The position numbers and the translations under genes were made by a program. From contig JAINUG010000073.1 of assembly GCA_029706075.1 (NCBI GenBank), positions 4,412,501-4,476,500 on the forward strand: a stretch of 64,000 bases of DNA. Reading direction: 5' to 3'. The notes under the pieces were generated by a model, which made no database searches, was not told the DNA's origin, and saw only the letters and a program-made list of their open reading frames with translations. Shown piece after piece: positions 22,476 through 34,351 of the stretch. Each line of letters opens with the position of its first letter. The stretch's first letter is position 1. Source of the DNA: Aldrovandia affinis. Its lineage: Eukaryota > Chordata > Actinopteri > Notacanthiformes > Halosauridae.

Positions 22476-23518
22476 CTAAAAAAAACGCCCTGCTCTCATC
22501 TCGTTTGCCATGTACATAAACTCGTAGTCAGGAATCTCCGTGACAACCAGTCCATCACGGGTTCCAACAATGCCACACAGTGAAGCCGTTCTCATACTAA
22601 TAAACTTTAAGGCGTTTTACGATCACTGGATTATTAAATGCGATACCTAGTGCAGGAGCTGCAGGCCAATCAGGAGGACACATTTTTATTGAAGGTGACG
22701 GAAGAGTTTGTGTTCAGAAGTCAGGCTGATTTATGAAGCCTCGTTCAGCAGGACCCACTAATCACGCTGGGCTCTTATGATGAAGACATGGCCATCAGCT
22801 GCTGGCCGCTCACTTATGAAAAATTAACCAGAGAGAGAGAGCACTTCTTAAATTGATTCCCTGCATGAATACTATTATATAGACAGTCACATGAAATCAG
22901 AGCCACATGACCACAAGAGTCTGACAGACATTCATCAGTCCCGCAGAGCGTAGGGATACTATGTTTAAGTGCATTTAGAATGAATGTTTTCAGGTTTTTT
23001 TCTGCTTGGAGTTCAGCAAAAAAACATTAATCAAATGAACTTCTAATATATATAATAATATATGCCATTTAGCAGACCTTATTCCATCTCTGTAAGAGAT
23101 GGTGGGTGATGAACCATGCCATCTCACTCAGCTGGCTTTCTGTCCGCCATCACGATCGGAATCTGACAGACAACCATTCCAAATGGAAATGGGGCTATTT
23201 CTGGAGCTAATCTTGTGCTCCTGACTCACGGAGAGAGACCTTATTACACTGTGGAGGGTTTTCAGATTAAATTCTGCTCTAATTTGAGTGAGCAGAGAGT
23301 TAAGCAGGGCTAAGAGTGGCATGGCCAGCAGAGAGCTCAGATATCATTCGTCTGACTGCTTCTCTTGAAGGATTCGCTGTTTTTATCATGAATACGTTCC
23401 ACAGACACCTTTGTATCTATCTGAAATTTGATCATTCTCTCTCTCTCTCTCTCTCTTTGATAGTATGCAGTAGGTGACATTTGAGCATTGACATAACATC
23501 AGGAATTATAATATAAAT
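22476..23518. other. Unique intergenic sequence
   Basis: It contains a possible regulatory stretch at 22650-22870, a decayed L2 tail fragment at about 23060-23085 (CCATTTAGCAGAC) and a (TC)n run at 23437-23457. No coding exon. Confidence 0.45.
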
Positions 23519-23519
23519 A

Positions 23520-23778
23520 CAGTCAGGTGCAGAATGATTGGCACCCTGTATTATACTGTATATTGGCCCTATACCTGTGGTGAAATATGGTGGTGGATCT
23601 TTGATGTTCTGAAGGATTTTGAAAGATTCTGTATGGAGGAATGATCAAAGATTCCCCCGATATGTTCACCAATCTCATAAAACACTGCAGAAGAGGACAT
23701 GTTAATGCACATTTGTTTTGGTTGGATTTTATCTAAAATAATTATTAGGGGTGGCAATAATTGTGACATATTTTTAGA
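23520..23778. mobile_element. Deleted Tc1-like element
   Basis: The left end CAGTCAGGTGCAGAATGATT is followed by GGCACC. The right-end region GGGGTGGCAATAATTGTGAC is in inverted orientation. Internal text (GAAATATGGTGGTGGATC) resembles transposase-derived sequence of this group. Only about 260 bp remain. Confidence 0.65.
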
Positions 23779-23823
23779 AGAAAACCCTGTTGAGGACCTT
23801 GTGTGGGAATGCACACCTGGGGC

Positions 23824-23905
23824 TGATTGATAATCAGTTTGATGATAATTATTGATAATCAGTTTGATGGTAATGATTGATAATCAGTTTGATGATAATG
23901 ATAAT
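23824..23905 (+). repeat. ~29-bp tandem repeat
   Basis: Three units of TTGATAATCAGTTTGATGAT plus variable AATTA/AATGA. Confidence 0.85.
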
Positions 23906-24139
23906 GATGATGATTGATAACCAGCCCAGGTGTTGCTTGTTGCCTTTGTCAGGTCTGAATGCACAGCTGGATATGCCTCTTCAGAGACTTAGAGACACTA
24001 ACATGCTGCGTGTTTTCCTAATTCCATTCCTAATGCCCTCTTTTCAGTTCTGCGCTCAGAATTAGGGTTGGTTTTTGTTTTGTTTTGTTAATTTTCTGGA
24101 AAGGGGAATAAAATGGCCACATTAGTTAGTATATACAGT

Positions 24140-24295
24140 ATATACAGTATATGTCATTTAGCAGACACTTTTATCCAAAGTGACTTATAGTACTGAATGC
24201 ATACATTTTTCAGTATATGTGGCCCCAAGGGGAATCGAACCCACAACCTACTGTAAATGCTGTCAGTGCCATGCTCTGCCTACTGAGCCACCAAA
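24140..24295 (-). mobile_element. tRNA-headed SINE, family TGGCTCAGTAGG, with GGATA tail
   Basis: On the minus strand it reads TGGCTCAGTAGGCAGAGCAT (A box) and GTGGGTTCGATTCCCC (B box). Then come CACATATACTGAAAAATG and the tail CACTTT-GGATA-AAAGTG at 24166-24182, followed by TCTGCTAAATGAC. The tail resembles L2 tails in this window but with two covarying stem pairs. The tRNA-like head means polymerase III transcription; the shared tail implies use of an L2 reverse transcriptase. Confidence 0.85.
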
Positions 24296-24334
24296 TTAAA
24301 GTTACTGATTTAGAGTCTGGCCAGGTGTGACCAA

Positions 24335-24692
24335 TCGGTCAGGACCGCGGAATCACTTGCAATCTTCCACAAGAGACTCAAAACCCACCTTTTCAGACTC
24401 CACTACCACTGAATTCTGTACATCTAGCTAATTGTCATCACCACTGCCTACTTGCTCAAAACTATGTATCCCTGCTTACTCCTCATTTAAAAAAAAATCT
24501 AAATTATTAACCTTTTCTTTCCCAGTGTTACAGGTATGGTATGCAGCTGCCTGCAATGATGTCTATCGCTGTATTACTGCACTGATCTCTTGCACGGACT
24601 ATGATTGATCTTACCATGTATTAATGCACATCTTGTAAGTCGCTCTGGATAAGAGCGTCTGCTAAATGCTGTAAATGTAAAAATGTAAATGT
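24335..24692 (+). mobile_element. L2-clade LINE 3' end including reverse-transcriptase C-terminus
   Basis: The segment at about 24350-24413 encodes the end of the L2 ORF (SLAIFHKRLKTHLFRLHYH-like, then stop). The 3' UTR follows, with the hairpin CGCTCT-GGATA-AGAGCG at 24641-24657, TCTGCTAAATG and TGTAAA repeats. It is 5'-truncated, as expected from incomplete target-primed reverse transcription. Confidence 0.85.
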
Positions 24693-25340
24693 GTGTTCTG
24701 GAATCACCACCTGGCCAGTGAAGACTCCTGGCTCCATGCCACAGTAAATTACAACCTTCATAGCATTTTTGCCAGGATAGTTATATCAATGTTAGCAAAT
24801 AACTCTCTACACAGAAGTACAAACTATAACAAGAGTAAAACCACATTTGGATATATGGAGTGTATTGTGACACACTATTATCAGTGCCAAACATTTAATC
24901 TAACAACTAAGGTGATTTGTCCTTAACTTCAATTAATGAACATTTCTAATATTTTCCTATGAGAATGTCATTATCACATTTAACAGCAAGTAATCATTCA
25001 AAACTCCAGCTTTCAACTGATTTTACTCAGAAATGAACAAAACCAACAACTGCAGTGTGGTTTCTTAAATATATGACTTTAGTCAAATGCTACTGTAACT
25101 GATTGAATTCTAACCCTCCATCTGAATTTATGGAAAATTCCAGTACAAGTTAGACTTTGTGCTACTCAAGTACAGAGAGGTGGTTTCTGACATTTTAACA
25201 TTGGCACTTAAATCCTATGACCAATGACTGTCACCTTTCACTGGTGGAGACTCAGCATGAACATTCCACAGTACATTTCCACATTGGCCAACATATTGGG
25301 GGCAGATATCCAAAACCAGTATATTTGAAGATAAAATGTT
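24693..25340. other. Unique intergenic sequence
   Basis: AT-rich; no repeat or coding signature. Confidence 0.4.
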
Positions 25341-25341
25341 T

Positions 25342-25705
25342 GACCAGGTGGTCTAGCGGTTACAACGTTCAACGTTGTTGGCTACTGTGACCGTGGTTTG
25401 ATTCTACGGGCCGCGCCAGAGTCGGCTCTGGCCAGGAGTGCCACCGGGGGGGGGGGCGGCGATTGGCTGTCTGCCCCAGGGAGGGGGAGGGAAGCCGATA
25501 TGAGCTCGCTGTGTACAGGAGTTACAGTTGACAGCCTGGCGAGCGTCGGCTCGGAGGAGACGATACTTTGCCCGTGTCACTGCCGGTCACAGGGCTACGG
25601 CAGCGAGCTCACAATACGAGGGAGGGATTGACCTGAACAATGGAGGGTGTAATTAGCTACTAAATTGGGAGAAAATGAGAGAAAATCTGAAACAAATTCT
25701 TTAAA
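25342..25705 (+). mobile_element. tRNA-headed SINE, family GGTGGTCTAGCGG
   Basis: The head has GGTGGTCTAGCGGTTACAAC (A box) and GTGGTTTGATTC (B box). The body includes GCCAGAGTCGGCTCTGGCC, a palindrome, then GCCGATATGAGCTCGCTGTG and CAGGGCTACGGCAGCGAGCT. It ends GTGTAATTAGCTACTAAATT with A-rich sequence. Possible short target duplication AAAATGTTT on both sides, but in A-rich DNA. Minus-strand relatives lie at 60815 and 61990. Confidence 0.85.
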
Positions 25706-27216
25706 AAAAATGTTTTTTTAAGTTTGACAATGATATTGTAAGAAGTAAAACTATATACAAATAATTTTGTTGTGGTTATTGTGCACATTTAATTATATAC
25801 AGTAGATGTTATTCGCAATGTTGCTGTCATCCCAGATTTGATTTTAGGCTCCCAGATGAGTCAAAAAAACGAAGTCTTTAGTCACAGCTAATCTTTCTCA
25901 TACTCAGAGTAACATTATAGTCACCTGGTGTCTGCCTGCTCTGCTCTCGAGCCAGGCACAACTTTTCTGTGATTTCTCGATTAAATACAGATGAGTTACA
26001 CTAAGTGGGCATAGCTGAAAAGAGTCAACATGCCCTTTACAGCGTCATAAATATTTCAAAAATCAAAAAGGTCGTCCTCATTCTGCAGCGATGTTCAGGA
26101 GGTCTCTCAGATTAACGGCGTTGCGACGGGACAGGAAAAGGTCGCATCAAGAGCCGGCCTGATGTTCGCACTCAGACGACTTCATTCTTCAGCAAATATG
26201 ACCCCAATGCAGTTAATGGCTACATTATTGAAGTGGCAATTTTGGGTCTAAAATAATGATGCTTCTCTATTAAATATATTTGTATTGGCTGGAAATCAGG
26301 TCTCATGCTGTCAATACCTTTAGGAGAGTTTAAAGCTTCTGAAGATCATATGTTTGCATTATAGATGCAACCCTGTCATATTTTAATATCACCAGCAATC
26401 TCTCCAAATGTAGTCACTTTAATGATGATCTTTTTTTTTAAAACGTTGTCATTTTAATGCTGTATAGAATGATTTTATCCAAACATTGTCCTTTCTGGCA
26501 CATTTTGAGAGTTTATAATATCCAGTTTATAATATAGAGTTTATAATATAGAGTTTATTAATCTTTGTCTTATGGTCTGTAAATCAGGCTGCCACCCTGA
26601 ATGAAGATGATGGAAAGAGACCCAAGTTTCCTCCATATTTAAATTAGTTTCTTGTGTTTATGTTGGGAGTCATTTTTTATGCTGTTTTCTTGACTTTAAG
26701 AGTTCAGATTATGGTTTATAACAAGTTTAACATGTCTATTTAAGAACTGCCCTGTTTACTGCTGTGAACTTAACATGCAGACAAAAGTACATAACCTTTC
26801 AGGAATGGACAGAGATTTTTTTGAGGGGGACAATTTACTGCTCTCTCTCTCACCCCTCAGTGCTCTATAACCCTCTCTTGCGTGCGTCCAGGCACAGAAT
26901 GAGTCGATTCACAATGAGATTGGACTTTATAAGAGTTGTGGTCGTAGTGTTTGGTTTGGGGTGTTTGGACTTCCTCTCGTTCCTGGGGAAGGTTGAGCAG
27001 AGATCACCGTATCTCCTGTCCTGTTGACTGATAAATGTTCTCCTCTACCTTTTACTCAGACAAACCGTCACCCTTCCAGTTCACTGGATGCAGATTAGGG
27101 TTTATCAAAGTGGAGAGAGTGATGGTCTGACATCATCAGCAGAATTGGGCTGGGATCTGGGAAGTGACTGTCTTTGCTGAAGTGTGTTCAGATTAGCTGC
27201 ACTGTATTTGTTAGTG
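25706..27216. other. Unique intergenic sequence with a candidate regulatory block
   Basis: The stretch 25880-26290 is repeat-free, with balanced composition and several TAAT-type cores, and could be conserved. A short GAGTTTATAATATA repeat (three copies) lies at 26508-26560. No exon is supported. Confidence 0.35.
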
Positions 27217-27228
27217 GAGAACACAGGA

Positions 27229-27537
27229 GGGCGGCACGGTGGTGCAGTGGATAGCACTGTCGCCTCACAGCAAGAGGGGCTCGGGTTTGAATCCAGGCGG
27301 GGCCTTTCGATGGGATTGCACGTTCTCCCGTGTCCAGGGGTTTCCTGTACTCCGGTTTCTTCCCACAGTCCAAAGACATGCACGTTAGGCTAATTGGAGA
27401 GTCTAAATTGCCCGTAGGTATGAGTGTGTGAGTGAATGGTGTATGTAGTGCCCTGCGATGGATTGGCGACCTCCAGGGTGTACTCGCTCCAGGACCCTAA
27501 CTAGGAATAAGCGGCTGAAGATGAGATGAGATGAGAT
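27229..27537 (+). mobile_element. tRNA-like retroposon GGCGGCACGG with 12-bp target duplication
   Basis: GGCGGCACGGTGGTGCAGTG contains an A-box-like TGGTGCAGTGG, and GGGTTTGAATCC is a B box. The body TCCAAAGACATGCACGTTAG, then TCTAAATTGCCCGTAGGTAT, is a family very common in fish. It ends GGAATAAGCGGCTGAAGATG in (GATGA)n. Direct repeats GAGAACACAGGA at 27217-27228 and 27538-27549 show a retroposition-type insertion. Confidence 0.9.
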
Positions 27538-27712
27538 GAGAACACAGGATTCATCAAAGTTTAGTTTTCAGACAGAATTCCCTGTTTCATTGCTGCCATA
27601 CGTACCTGTGAAGTTTATGGATCAGCACTTTGCACAAATCTTTCCTGAGGTGATGGGTTAGGTGGTTCTGTCATCTACACCATTGGAGTGAACTCACTCT
27701 GTACCTGGAATA

Positions 27713-28062
27713 CTTACATTTACATTTTAAGCATTTAGCTTATCCAGAGCGACTTACCAGATGTGCAATAATACATGGTAGGAACAATCATAGTTCGCAC
27801 AGGAGATCAGTGCAGTAATACAGCAATAGACATCATTGTAGGCAGCTGCACACTGTACCTGTAACACTGGGAAGGAAAAGTTCAGATTTATTTTTTTTTG
27901 GACAGTCATCAACATAGATACATATTACAAAATGCAGTATTGAACATGAAAGCAGTGGTGATGACAGTTAGTAAAATGTACAGAATCAGTGGTAGTGGAG
28001 TCTGAAGAGGTGGGTTTTGAGTCTCCTGCGGAAGATGGCCAGTGATTAGAATGCTTCTAACC
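27713..28062 (-). mobile_element. L2-clade LINE 3' end with ORF terminus
   Basis: On the minus strand, CCATCTTCCGCAGGAGACTC and AAAACCCACCTCTTCAGACT (28050-28000) are the end of the L2 reverse-transcriptase ORF. The 3' UTR runs to the tail near 27730. The tail hairpin has lost most of one arm (plus strand GCATTTAGCTTATCCAGAGC). Confidence 0.8.
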
Positions 28063-29470
28063 GGGAGCTCAGTATCACTCACTCAGTCTCACTCACTCGA
28101 AGATTTCACAACTGTGTTTGGAGTATCGCAGGGGATACGGCACAAGCCAGAAATCTAATTGAGTCTTTAACAGACTCATTTAGGACGGAGGAATGTTCTG
28201 AGAGCGTCATTAGTCTCAGATGAAACGGAGATGTAGGCCAGAGTATGCCATTCAGATCAGAGTGGATATCTGAGCCGTTTCATGCACCTTCCTGATTCAT
28301 TCTCCTTTCATTGGACCTTTTGAATAAACAAACCCCACAAAATTAGTCACGGAGGGAAACATTAGGCCACAGATCCAATCCTCTCCACATCTTGTCTGTC
28401 ATTAATCTTTTAAAACGTAAACTTGTTTGAAAATGAGAAGTTACTCACTGTGGCACAGTTTATTTTGGATAATTAATTTCCAGCATGCACACTATTTTGA
28501 GTCATATATTTTCAGTTATAAACAGAAAACACAGAGCTATGCAGGTGGCATTTTCATTTACAAATGCTTATAGTTCCTGTGCTGGTAGTATTCCACTTAC
28601 TTCCATTAATACATGAACAAGACCAAAACCTAAATTATGACTATTACTGGAAGCACTTGGTCACAGATATTGAAGTGATTACTTCTTATGAATACACTTG
28701 GAAAAGGCCCTAATTCAGTCACAGCCAGGCTCTGTTAAAAGTGTTAAAAATCCCAGAATTAATGTATTCTTTTGAACAGCTGCAGGAAATGAATGTCTGG
28801 AATATAATTTGTTCATTAATTTCGACAAAGCAGCACAAGATCTATTTTTTTACATCAGTTGAAAAAATGACTTATCTGGCCTCAGGGAGGGTGAGTTATA
28901 GACGATTCTCAATAGAAATGAGGCTGGCTGGTGATATTGTCTTTGGCATCATCAGTGTGGCATGACAGGAGGATCGTTAGTGGGCCCTGTTGACAGCAGC
29001 ACCTCTGTGTTGGGAGATGAAGGATGCTGATTGGACGTCACACTGAGCCACACTCTGTCACACTCACTCCGGTCCGGTCCTGTTCCAGAGATGCAGTTTC
29101 CTGTAGCCGGGCGGTCCTCTGGTACTGTTTGTACAACCTGCGATTTCCTTCTCGAATCTGGACAGTAAGGCTAAAGTAACAGCTAAATGAAGCTAAACTT
29201 TCATAGGTTTGTGTCTTAAGGACACAGCATGATGTACAGGCAGTAGAGTAGATTAAATCCATCAGGGTTGTGCTTTACTTGAACCACAAACTCTGCTGTC
29301 AAAACATGATATAACACCTGTCATAGCCATGCATGACAGCTTAGTACAACTGTATGCAACAATAAGTTATGTCAATGTGGGTAACATTTTATCAATGTGG
29401 ATCAAGCTAAATTATGCAAACTGTGATTTAAGTGACAAATTTAAATGCAATAGAATAATAAAAGACTACA
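28063..29470. other. Unique intergenic sequence
   Basis: 28080-28460 looks like possible conserved non-coding DNA (several CATTA/TTAAT cores). Open frames at 28741-28965 (+) and 29038-29262 (-) have no recognised family. Confidence 0.4.
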
Positions 29471-29474
29471 GATA

Positions 29475-30105
29475 CAGGAAACTCCACAGTTATTAAGACC
29501 CTTGATAAGGATGAGCAAAAAAGTCTCTATAAAATAAACAGTGCTGGTTATATTGTATGCTCAACAGAATGGGGAAATCATTATTCATACAATCATTTTG
29601 TGGACCGTAAACCATTTCTTAATTGATTTTGAGGTATACTTGGGATCATTGTCTTGCTAAAAGATCAATTTCAGCTTCCTGGCAGAGGGGAACCAGGTTT
29701 TTGGCCCAAATCTCTTGGTACATTTTCATAATTCACATTATCAAGAGCCACAGTATCAGCAGCTGCAAAACCCCCCGATAACATCAAAGATGTTTTCACT
29801 GTAGATATTAATCCTTTTCAACGTCCTTCTTCCGACACAAAGACCCACCGCTGGTGTGCAGGGCCAAAGAGCTCAATTTTGGGTCTAATCTCACCCTAAC
29901 ACCGGGCTCCATTTTGGATCTAATCTCACCCTAACACCGGGCTCCATTTTGGATCTAATCTCACTATAACACCGGGCTCCATTTTGGGTCTAATCTCACC
30001 ATAACACCGGGCTCCATTTTGGGTCTAATCTCACCATAACACCGGGCTCCATTTTGGATCTAATCTCACCATAACACCGGGCTCCAGTCGCCATTCCAAC
30101 GGAAG
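29475..30105. mobile_element. Tc1-like relic expanded by an internal minisatellite
   Basis: The start resembles a Tc1 end (ACTCCACAGTTATTAAGACC, GATAAGGATGAGCAAAAAAG). Interior text (TTGGGATCATTGTCTTGCTA, GACCCACCGCTGGTGTGCAG, CAAAGAGCTCAATTTT) is familiar Tc1 transposase-region DNA. The tandem array at 29881-30086 is made from the adjoining Tc1 segment. Frames are broken. Confidence 0.75.
29881..30086 (+). repeat. 35-bp minisatellite inside a Tc1 relic, six copies
   Basis: Units start at 29881, 29916, 29951, 29986, 30021 and 30056, each beginning GGRTCTAATCTCACCMTAAC and ending in CCGGGCTCCATTTT. They differ only by single bases, so amplification is recent relative to the decay of the transposon. 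Confidence 0.92.
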
Positions 30106-31008
30106 AAAAGAAAGGCTTGAAAAGGACGAGACATCACAGCAGCGTCTCATGGCTGATTTATCTGGAAAGCTCGCTGCTTGTTGAACTCCCAGGGTAGGAA
30201 TGATTCCTCCTCTGCCTGGCCCTGCCCCACAACGCTCGGCGCACAAAGATGAAACTGACAAAACTGAAACAGAAGAAAAGTTTCTTTCTGCGCAAATTCT
30301 GTCTCCTGAGAAATGGCACGCAGGGAAAGGCACTCTGATCTGGTTTATCTTTTCATTCCTCAGCTCTTTCGGCTCCTCACTCTGTTTTCTTCCTCTTGTT
30401 GGTGTCTTTACTCCTGTTCTCTCAGTGAATGGCCTGGGATGATAGAAATGGGAGAAATGATGAGCAGAACACCACCACCATGGAGGGAAACCCAGTCCCA
30501 TTCAGATATGGGACAGAGTACTGCCTTTCAAATCCAAGATGAAGAAAATATGTTCCCACCTTTGTTTTTCTTGTTTTATAAATATGAAGTGTGTATATTT
30601 AAGAAGTATAAGTCCTGTTTGGTCTAGCTGGCCATACATGCCATCTATCATCTGCAAGAAAAACCACTGAGGAGAGAATTCAGACCCGTCCACATTTCTG
30701 TGCATTCTGCGAGAGGCTGCTGTGTCTGGCCACATACTGGTAATACTTTATAGGACTGTGCAGTTACAAATGCCTGATAAAGAATTTATATCTGCATTAT
30801 TCTTCATTAAAAATACATTGTTGATGTTTAGTCCAGCAATATAATTAGATTTTAGAAAATGAGACTAAGGGTGCCAGAATTTAACTTTAATTAGGGAATC
30901 TAGCTACAACGGATGTGCTACAAAACCCTATTGTGTTAATTACAGATCCACTTACACAGAAGATCAAGCTTTGTATCACACTGATCCCACCCATCTCCAA
31001 TGGACCTT
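30106..31008. other. Unique intergenic sequence
   Basis: Overlapping open frames at 30031-30501 (-), 30200-30442 (+) and 30313-30627 (+) show no family, and the first partly reads the Tc1 minisatellite. No gene supported. Confidence 0.45.
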
Positions 31009-31112
31009 TGTGTATTCTGCAGTGAGTTCAGCCTGGCACTAACCGGGCTTTACGATGGGCTGTGTATTCTGCAGTGAGTTCAGCCTGGCACTAACCGGGC
31101 TTTACGATGGGC
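31009..31112 (+). repeat. Perfect 52-bp tandem duplication
   Basis: Units at 31009-31060 and 31061-31112 are identical (TGTGTATTCTGCAGTGAGTT...TTTACGATGGGC), implying a very recent duplication. Confidence 0.92.
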
Positions 31113-31639
31113 TGTGTCCCGCTGGGCTTCAAATGACTGGAATGGATCTTTATGGCCACTTCCTGGTTAGGAGCTGTACACATTATTTTGATTGGTTGGA
31201 CAACACTGTATCGCAAAATCATCGACAATAACCCTTTGACTGCAAATACGAGCACTATGTGCTGTTTAGAATAATTATTTCTATATTTTAATCATATTTA
31301 TTAATAGATATTATTTTTAGGAAAAGCTAGGCTTTCTCAAAAGGCCTATCAGGCCTTGAGTGCACACCAGTGATGAAAAGTGCATGCTCTTGGCCCTGCC
31401 TAACAGGATGCCTTTTCTCATGCAAAAATGTGAAACAGTTCATAATTATAATTCTGAATCTTTTTACATTTCCATTCTGTTGACTAATCACAGTCTAAAC
31501 TAAACATACATACAGTATAATTATATTAAACCATACTAATACTGGCTAAAGTATTTCACCTGCATATTTATAAATATGCAAGTAATTTATCATTTATTAT
31601 TTATAATAATGTTACTATAACAACCACTTAATGAATCAT

Positions 31640-32230
31640 ATTTAACTGGGCAGAGCATGTTCCCTGCTTCCCTAATGCGCCAGCGTTCGGATTCATTCCG
31701 GGAGGCAGAACGACTCCGTGATTTCAGTATTCTCTATTATTGTCTGGTTGATTAAATTCTCTTTAAGTGCCGTCTATCTGAATGTACATTTAAGCTTGAG
31801 GCAGCCTCCTGTTGACTCACTTCTGGGTGTTCTCTAAAATTGAGCCAGTGCATTAATATGCACTCCAAAACAGTTTTATTTCTCTCACGAATTTACATAA
31901 ATGTATCACAACCATACCTGGAAGGTCAAACCCTCCAAAAACATAATTGAGTTTGTTACACGAAGACTTCAGTATTCATAAGTTATTCAAAAAATGCAGT
32001 GCAATCTCACCTTTAAATCTGCATAGTCAAATGTCAAGAGCACAAGAACAAAAACAAATATGTTTATTGAAACTGTTGGGCAGAATGTAAGAGCGATATT
32101 AGTGCGCCTGAGAGAGAGTTTATTAGTAGCGCCAGATCCGTTCGGCGGCATTTAAATTAAAATGTTCCGCAGCACCAAGCTCTCAGATTGTCTCAGGGTC
32201 TGCAGGCAATATCAATTTACATCTTCCATA
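31640..32230. other. Candidate conserved non-coding block
   Basis: About 590 bp of repeat-free, complex sequence. Homeodomain-like cores include TTGATTAAATTC, GCATTAATATGC and ATTTAAATTAAAATG. GCATTAATATGC is nearly palindromic. Judged by appearance only. Confidence 0.25.
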
Positions 32231-32640
32231 AATCTATATTTACAGTAAATGTAAATGCCGATATAGATCCAGTGTGATATTCCATCTATAGAACACTGGT
32301 TTGACTGGTTTGACTGTGCTGAAGGGCTGCTGAAGAAGCAAGGAAGGATTTTTAAAACTTGTGAATATTCTCATTTAATTCACTGTAAAAATAATGCATG
32401 TATTGTTTATGCACACTAAAATGGTACTTTCTCTGTCTTTTTACTTTGTTTGACAAAGTATCATTGTTTTTTAATTCCAATATATTTGTGTGCCTTGTGT
32501 GTAAATAGTGCTCTCTGACGCAGTGTGTGCTGTATCCATATTTGTTTCTACATGCAGAAATGCATATTTATTATATAATGTGACAGTGATCATATCTTGT
32601 AACATCAGTCATAAAGTTTCTCACAAACAGAGATATTTAT

Positions 32641-32935
32641 AAATCAAATCAAATCAAATCAAATTTATTTGTATAGCGCTTCTCACAATTGAATTGTAAA
32701 ATGTAATGTAAAATGTAAATGTAAATGTAAATGTAAATGTAAATGTAATTGTCACAAAACGCTTAACAGAGGGGGAACCCAGGCCTAGACCCCCCCCCCC
32801 AAAAGCAAGCCTAAAGGCAACAGTGGCAAGGAGAAACTCCCTTGGTAGGGAGAAACCTTGGGAGGAACCAGACTAAAAGGGGGAGCCCATCCTCTTCTGG
32901 CCGGCACAGGGTGTGTCCAAAAAAGACCATATCAT
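32641..32935 (+). mobile_element. Common fish dispersed repeat with AAATC and AAATGT arrays
   Basis: (AAATC)n leads into AAATTTATTTGTATAGCGCT, then an (AAATGT)n expansion at 32697-32748. After that come ACAAAACGCTTAACAGAGGG and GGCAACAGTGGCAAGGAGAA through GGGAGGAACCAGACTAAAAG. This block is widespread in teleost genomes. The TATAGCGCTTCTCA part also resembles the 3' end of the LINE at 56446. Confidence 0.75.
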
Positions 32936-34350
32936 GGTCAGTCCAAGGTGACTCAGGGCTGGATGACTTTGTTCTTCCCAGTTAGGTAGTCAGTTGCAAC
33001 ATATATAGAAAGTACGTTATTTGTGTTAATTTTAACTTCTGTTATGCCAGATGCAGTCATTATCCTACCCTCATTACAATAAATGACATAATTATGCTTG
33101 CATGTACTGTATATAAGCAACACATACTTTAATGTTGGGGCTTATCTGAGTGATGACATCATCTTGCCTACAGGGGTTAATTTGTCGGGTCTTCCTCATC
33201 ACAAATATGCGGATGTGCGCCTGTCTCCCGTCAGACTTTGTGTGAAACCATCTGTCGCTGTTCATGCTTGAGATTGTTTGAGGCATGCAGCTGTCAGCCC
33301 CAAACGGGACTCGTGTGAAACAGCGAGAGAGCTGTGAGTCAGGCTGGATTCAGCCCTCAGTGCTGTCACGTCTCAGCGCTCGCTGAAGCACAGCGCTCTC
33401 AAACGGGCACAAGGGACCGCTCGGCGCTCATGAGCGAATATTACCCTCGCTGTAAAGCGCTGAGACAACCTTGAATGGCAGGTGTTGTGTAAACGCGAGT
33501 CGTTATCATTGTCATCTCCCCCCTTTGTGAACATCGTCCTCGTCTGTTTGTCTCCAGACCCCCCTGACTGAGGTTGGCAGAGTGGCATGTCTCATTAAGA
33601 TCTGGAGCAGATGGGACAGAAATGACCTCCCTCTGTTTCCTGTGTGTGCTCCTCATCAATCTCCCCCACGCCCCCCACGCCCGCCATACGCCCGTCCCGC
33701 TCCGCGGTGTCAGATTAAACGATACGCAACGGCGGCGGGAGTCTGAGTGCCAGGTCGTGAGCACACTTTGCAAAGCAGAGCAACAATGCAGATCTTTCAG
33801 TGACTCCCTGTGCGTTCCACCATTGCTGTTTTGTATCACCATTTAGGGGACACTTGTCAGGGCATGAGCGATTTTATGAGACCCTCTAATTGAGAAAACG
33901 CTCTGGCACTGCGATGCGTCGATCACGTTTTGGTTGAGATGATTGTCAGAGATTTAAAGCCGTTACTTTATCTAAGCCTTGGAGATGTCACCGCTTGGTT
34001 TGGCAGCTCAGAAACCCTCTCATCTCCCCAGGTCTCAGGACAGACATCTGTTTTATGGATCTGTTCATATCGTATGTGTGGATGGGTTTCCTGGCAAAGA
34101 TCGTGATTAGACAGCAGGTGGGGCTAAGACTGAAGAACTTCGCTGAGACGTGGCAGAAGCTGTTGGCTTCGGAACCCGAAATCTCATGTGAAGGGAATTC
34201 GAGAGCATGTGCTTCCATGCTTTTGAGGTTTTTAGATCCAAAACAACAATTAGAGCAATCATGTTGATATGATAATGTATGGCAGGAATAAGGCATTCAG
34301 TTATGAGCCCCCATGTTCAATGTCCTCTCACCACAGAGCGGTTTTTACAG
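32936..34350. other. Unique intergenic sequence
   Basis: GC-richer at 33300-33450 and 33650-33760. The region 33840-34260 is complex and repeat-free. The open frames here (for example 33441-33842 minus) show no recognisable domains. Nothing else supported. Confidence 0.4.
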
Positions 34351-34351
34351 T

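Noticed and set aside
27229..27320. Possible tRNA genes at SINE heads (also 24295, 25342, 42895, 52145, 62310)
   Set aside because: They have A and B boxes but no full cloverleaf and are attached to SINE bodies.
30031..30501. 156-codon minus-strand frame
   Set aside because: Part reads the Tc1-derived minisatellite, the rest has no family.
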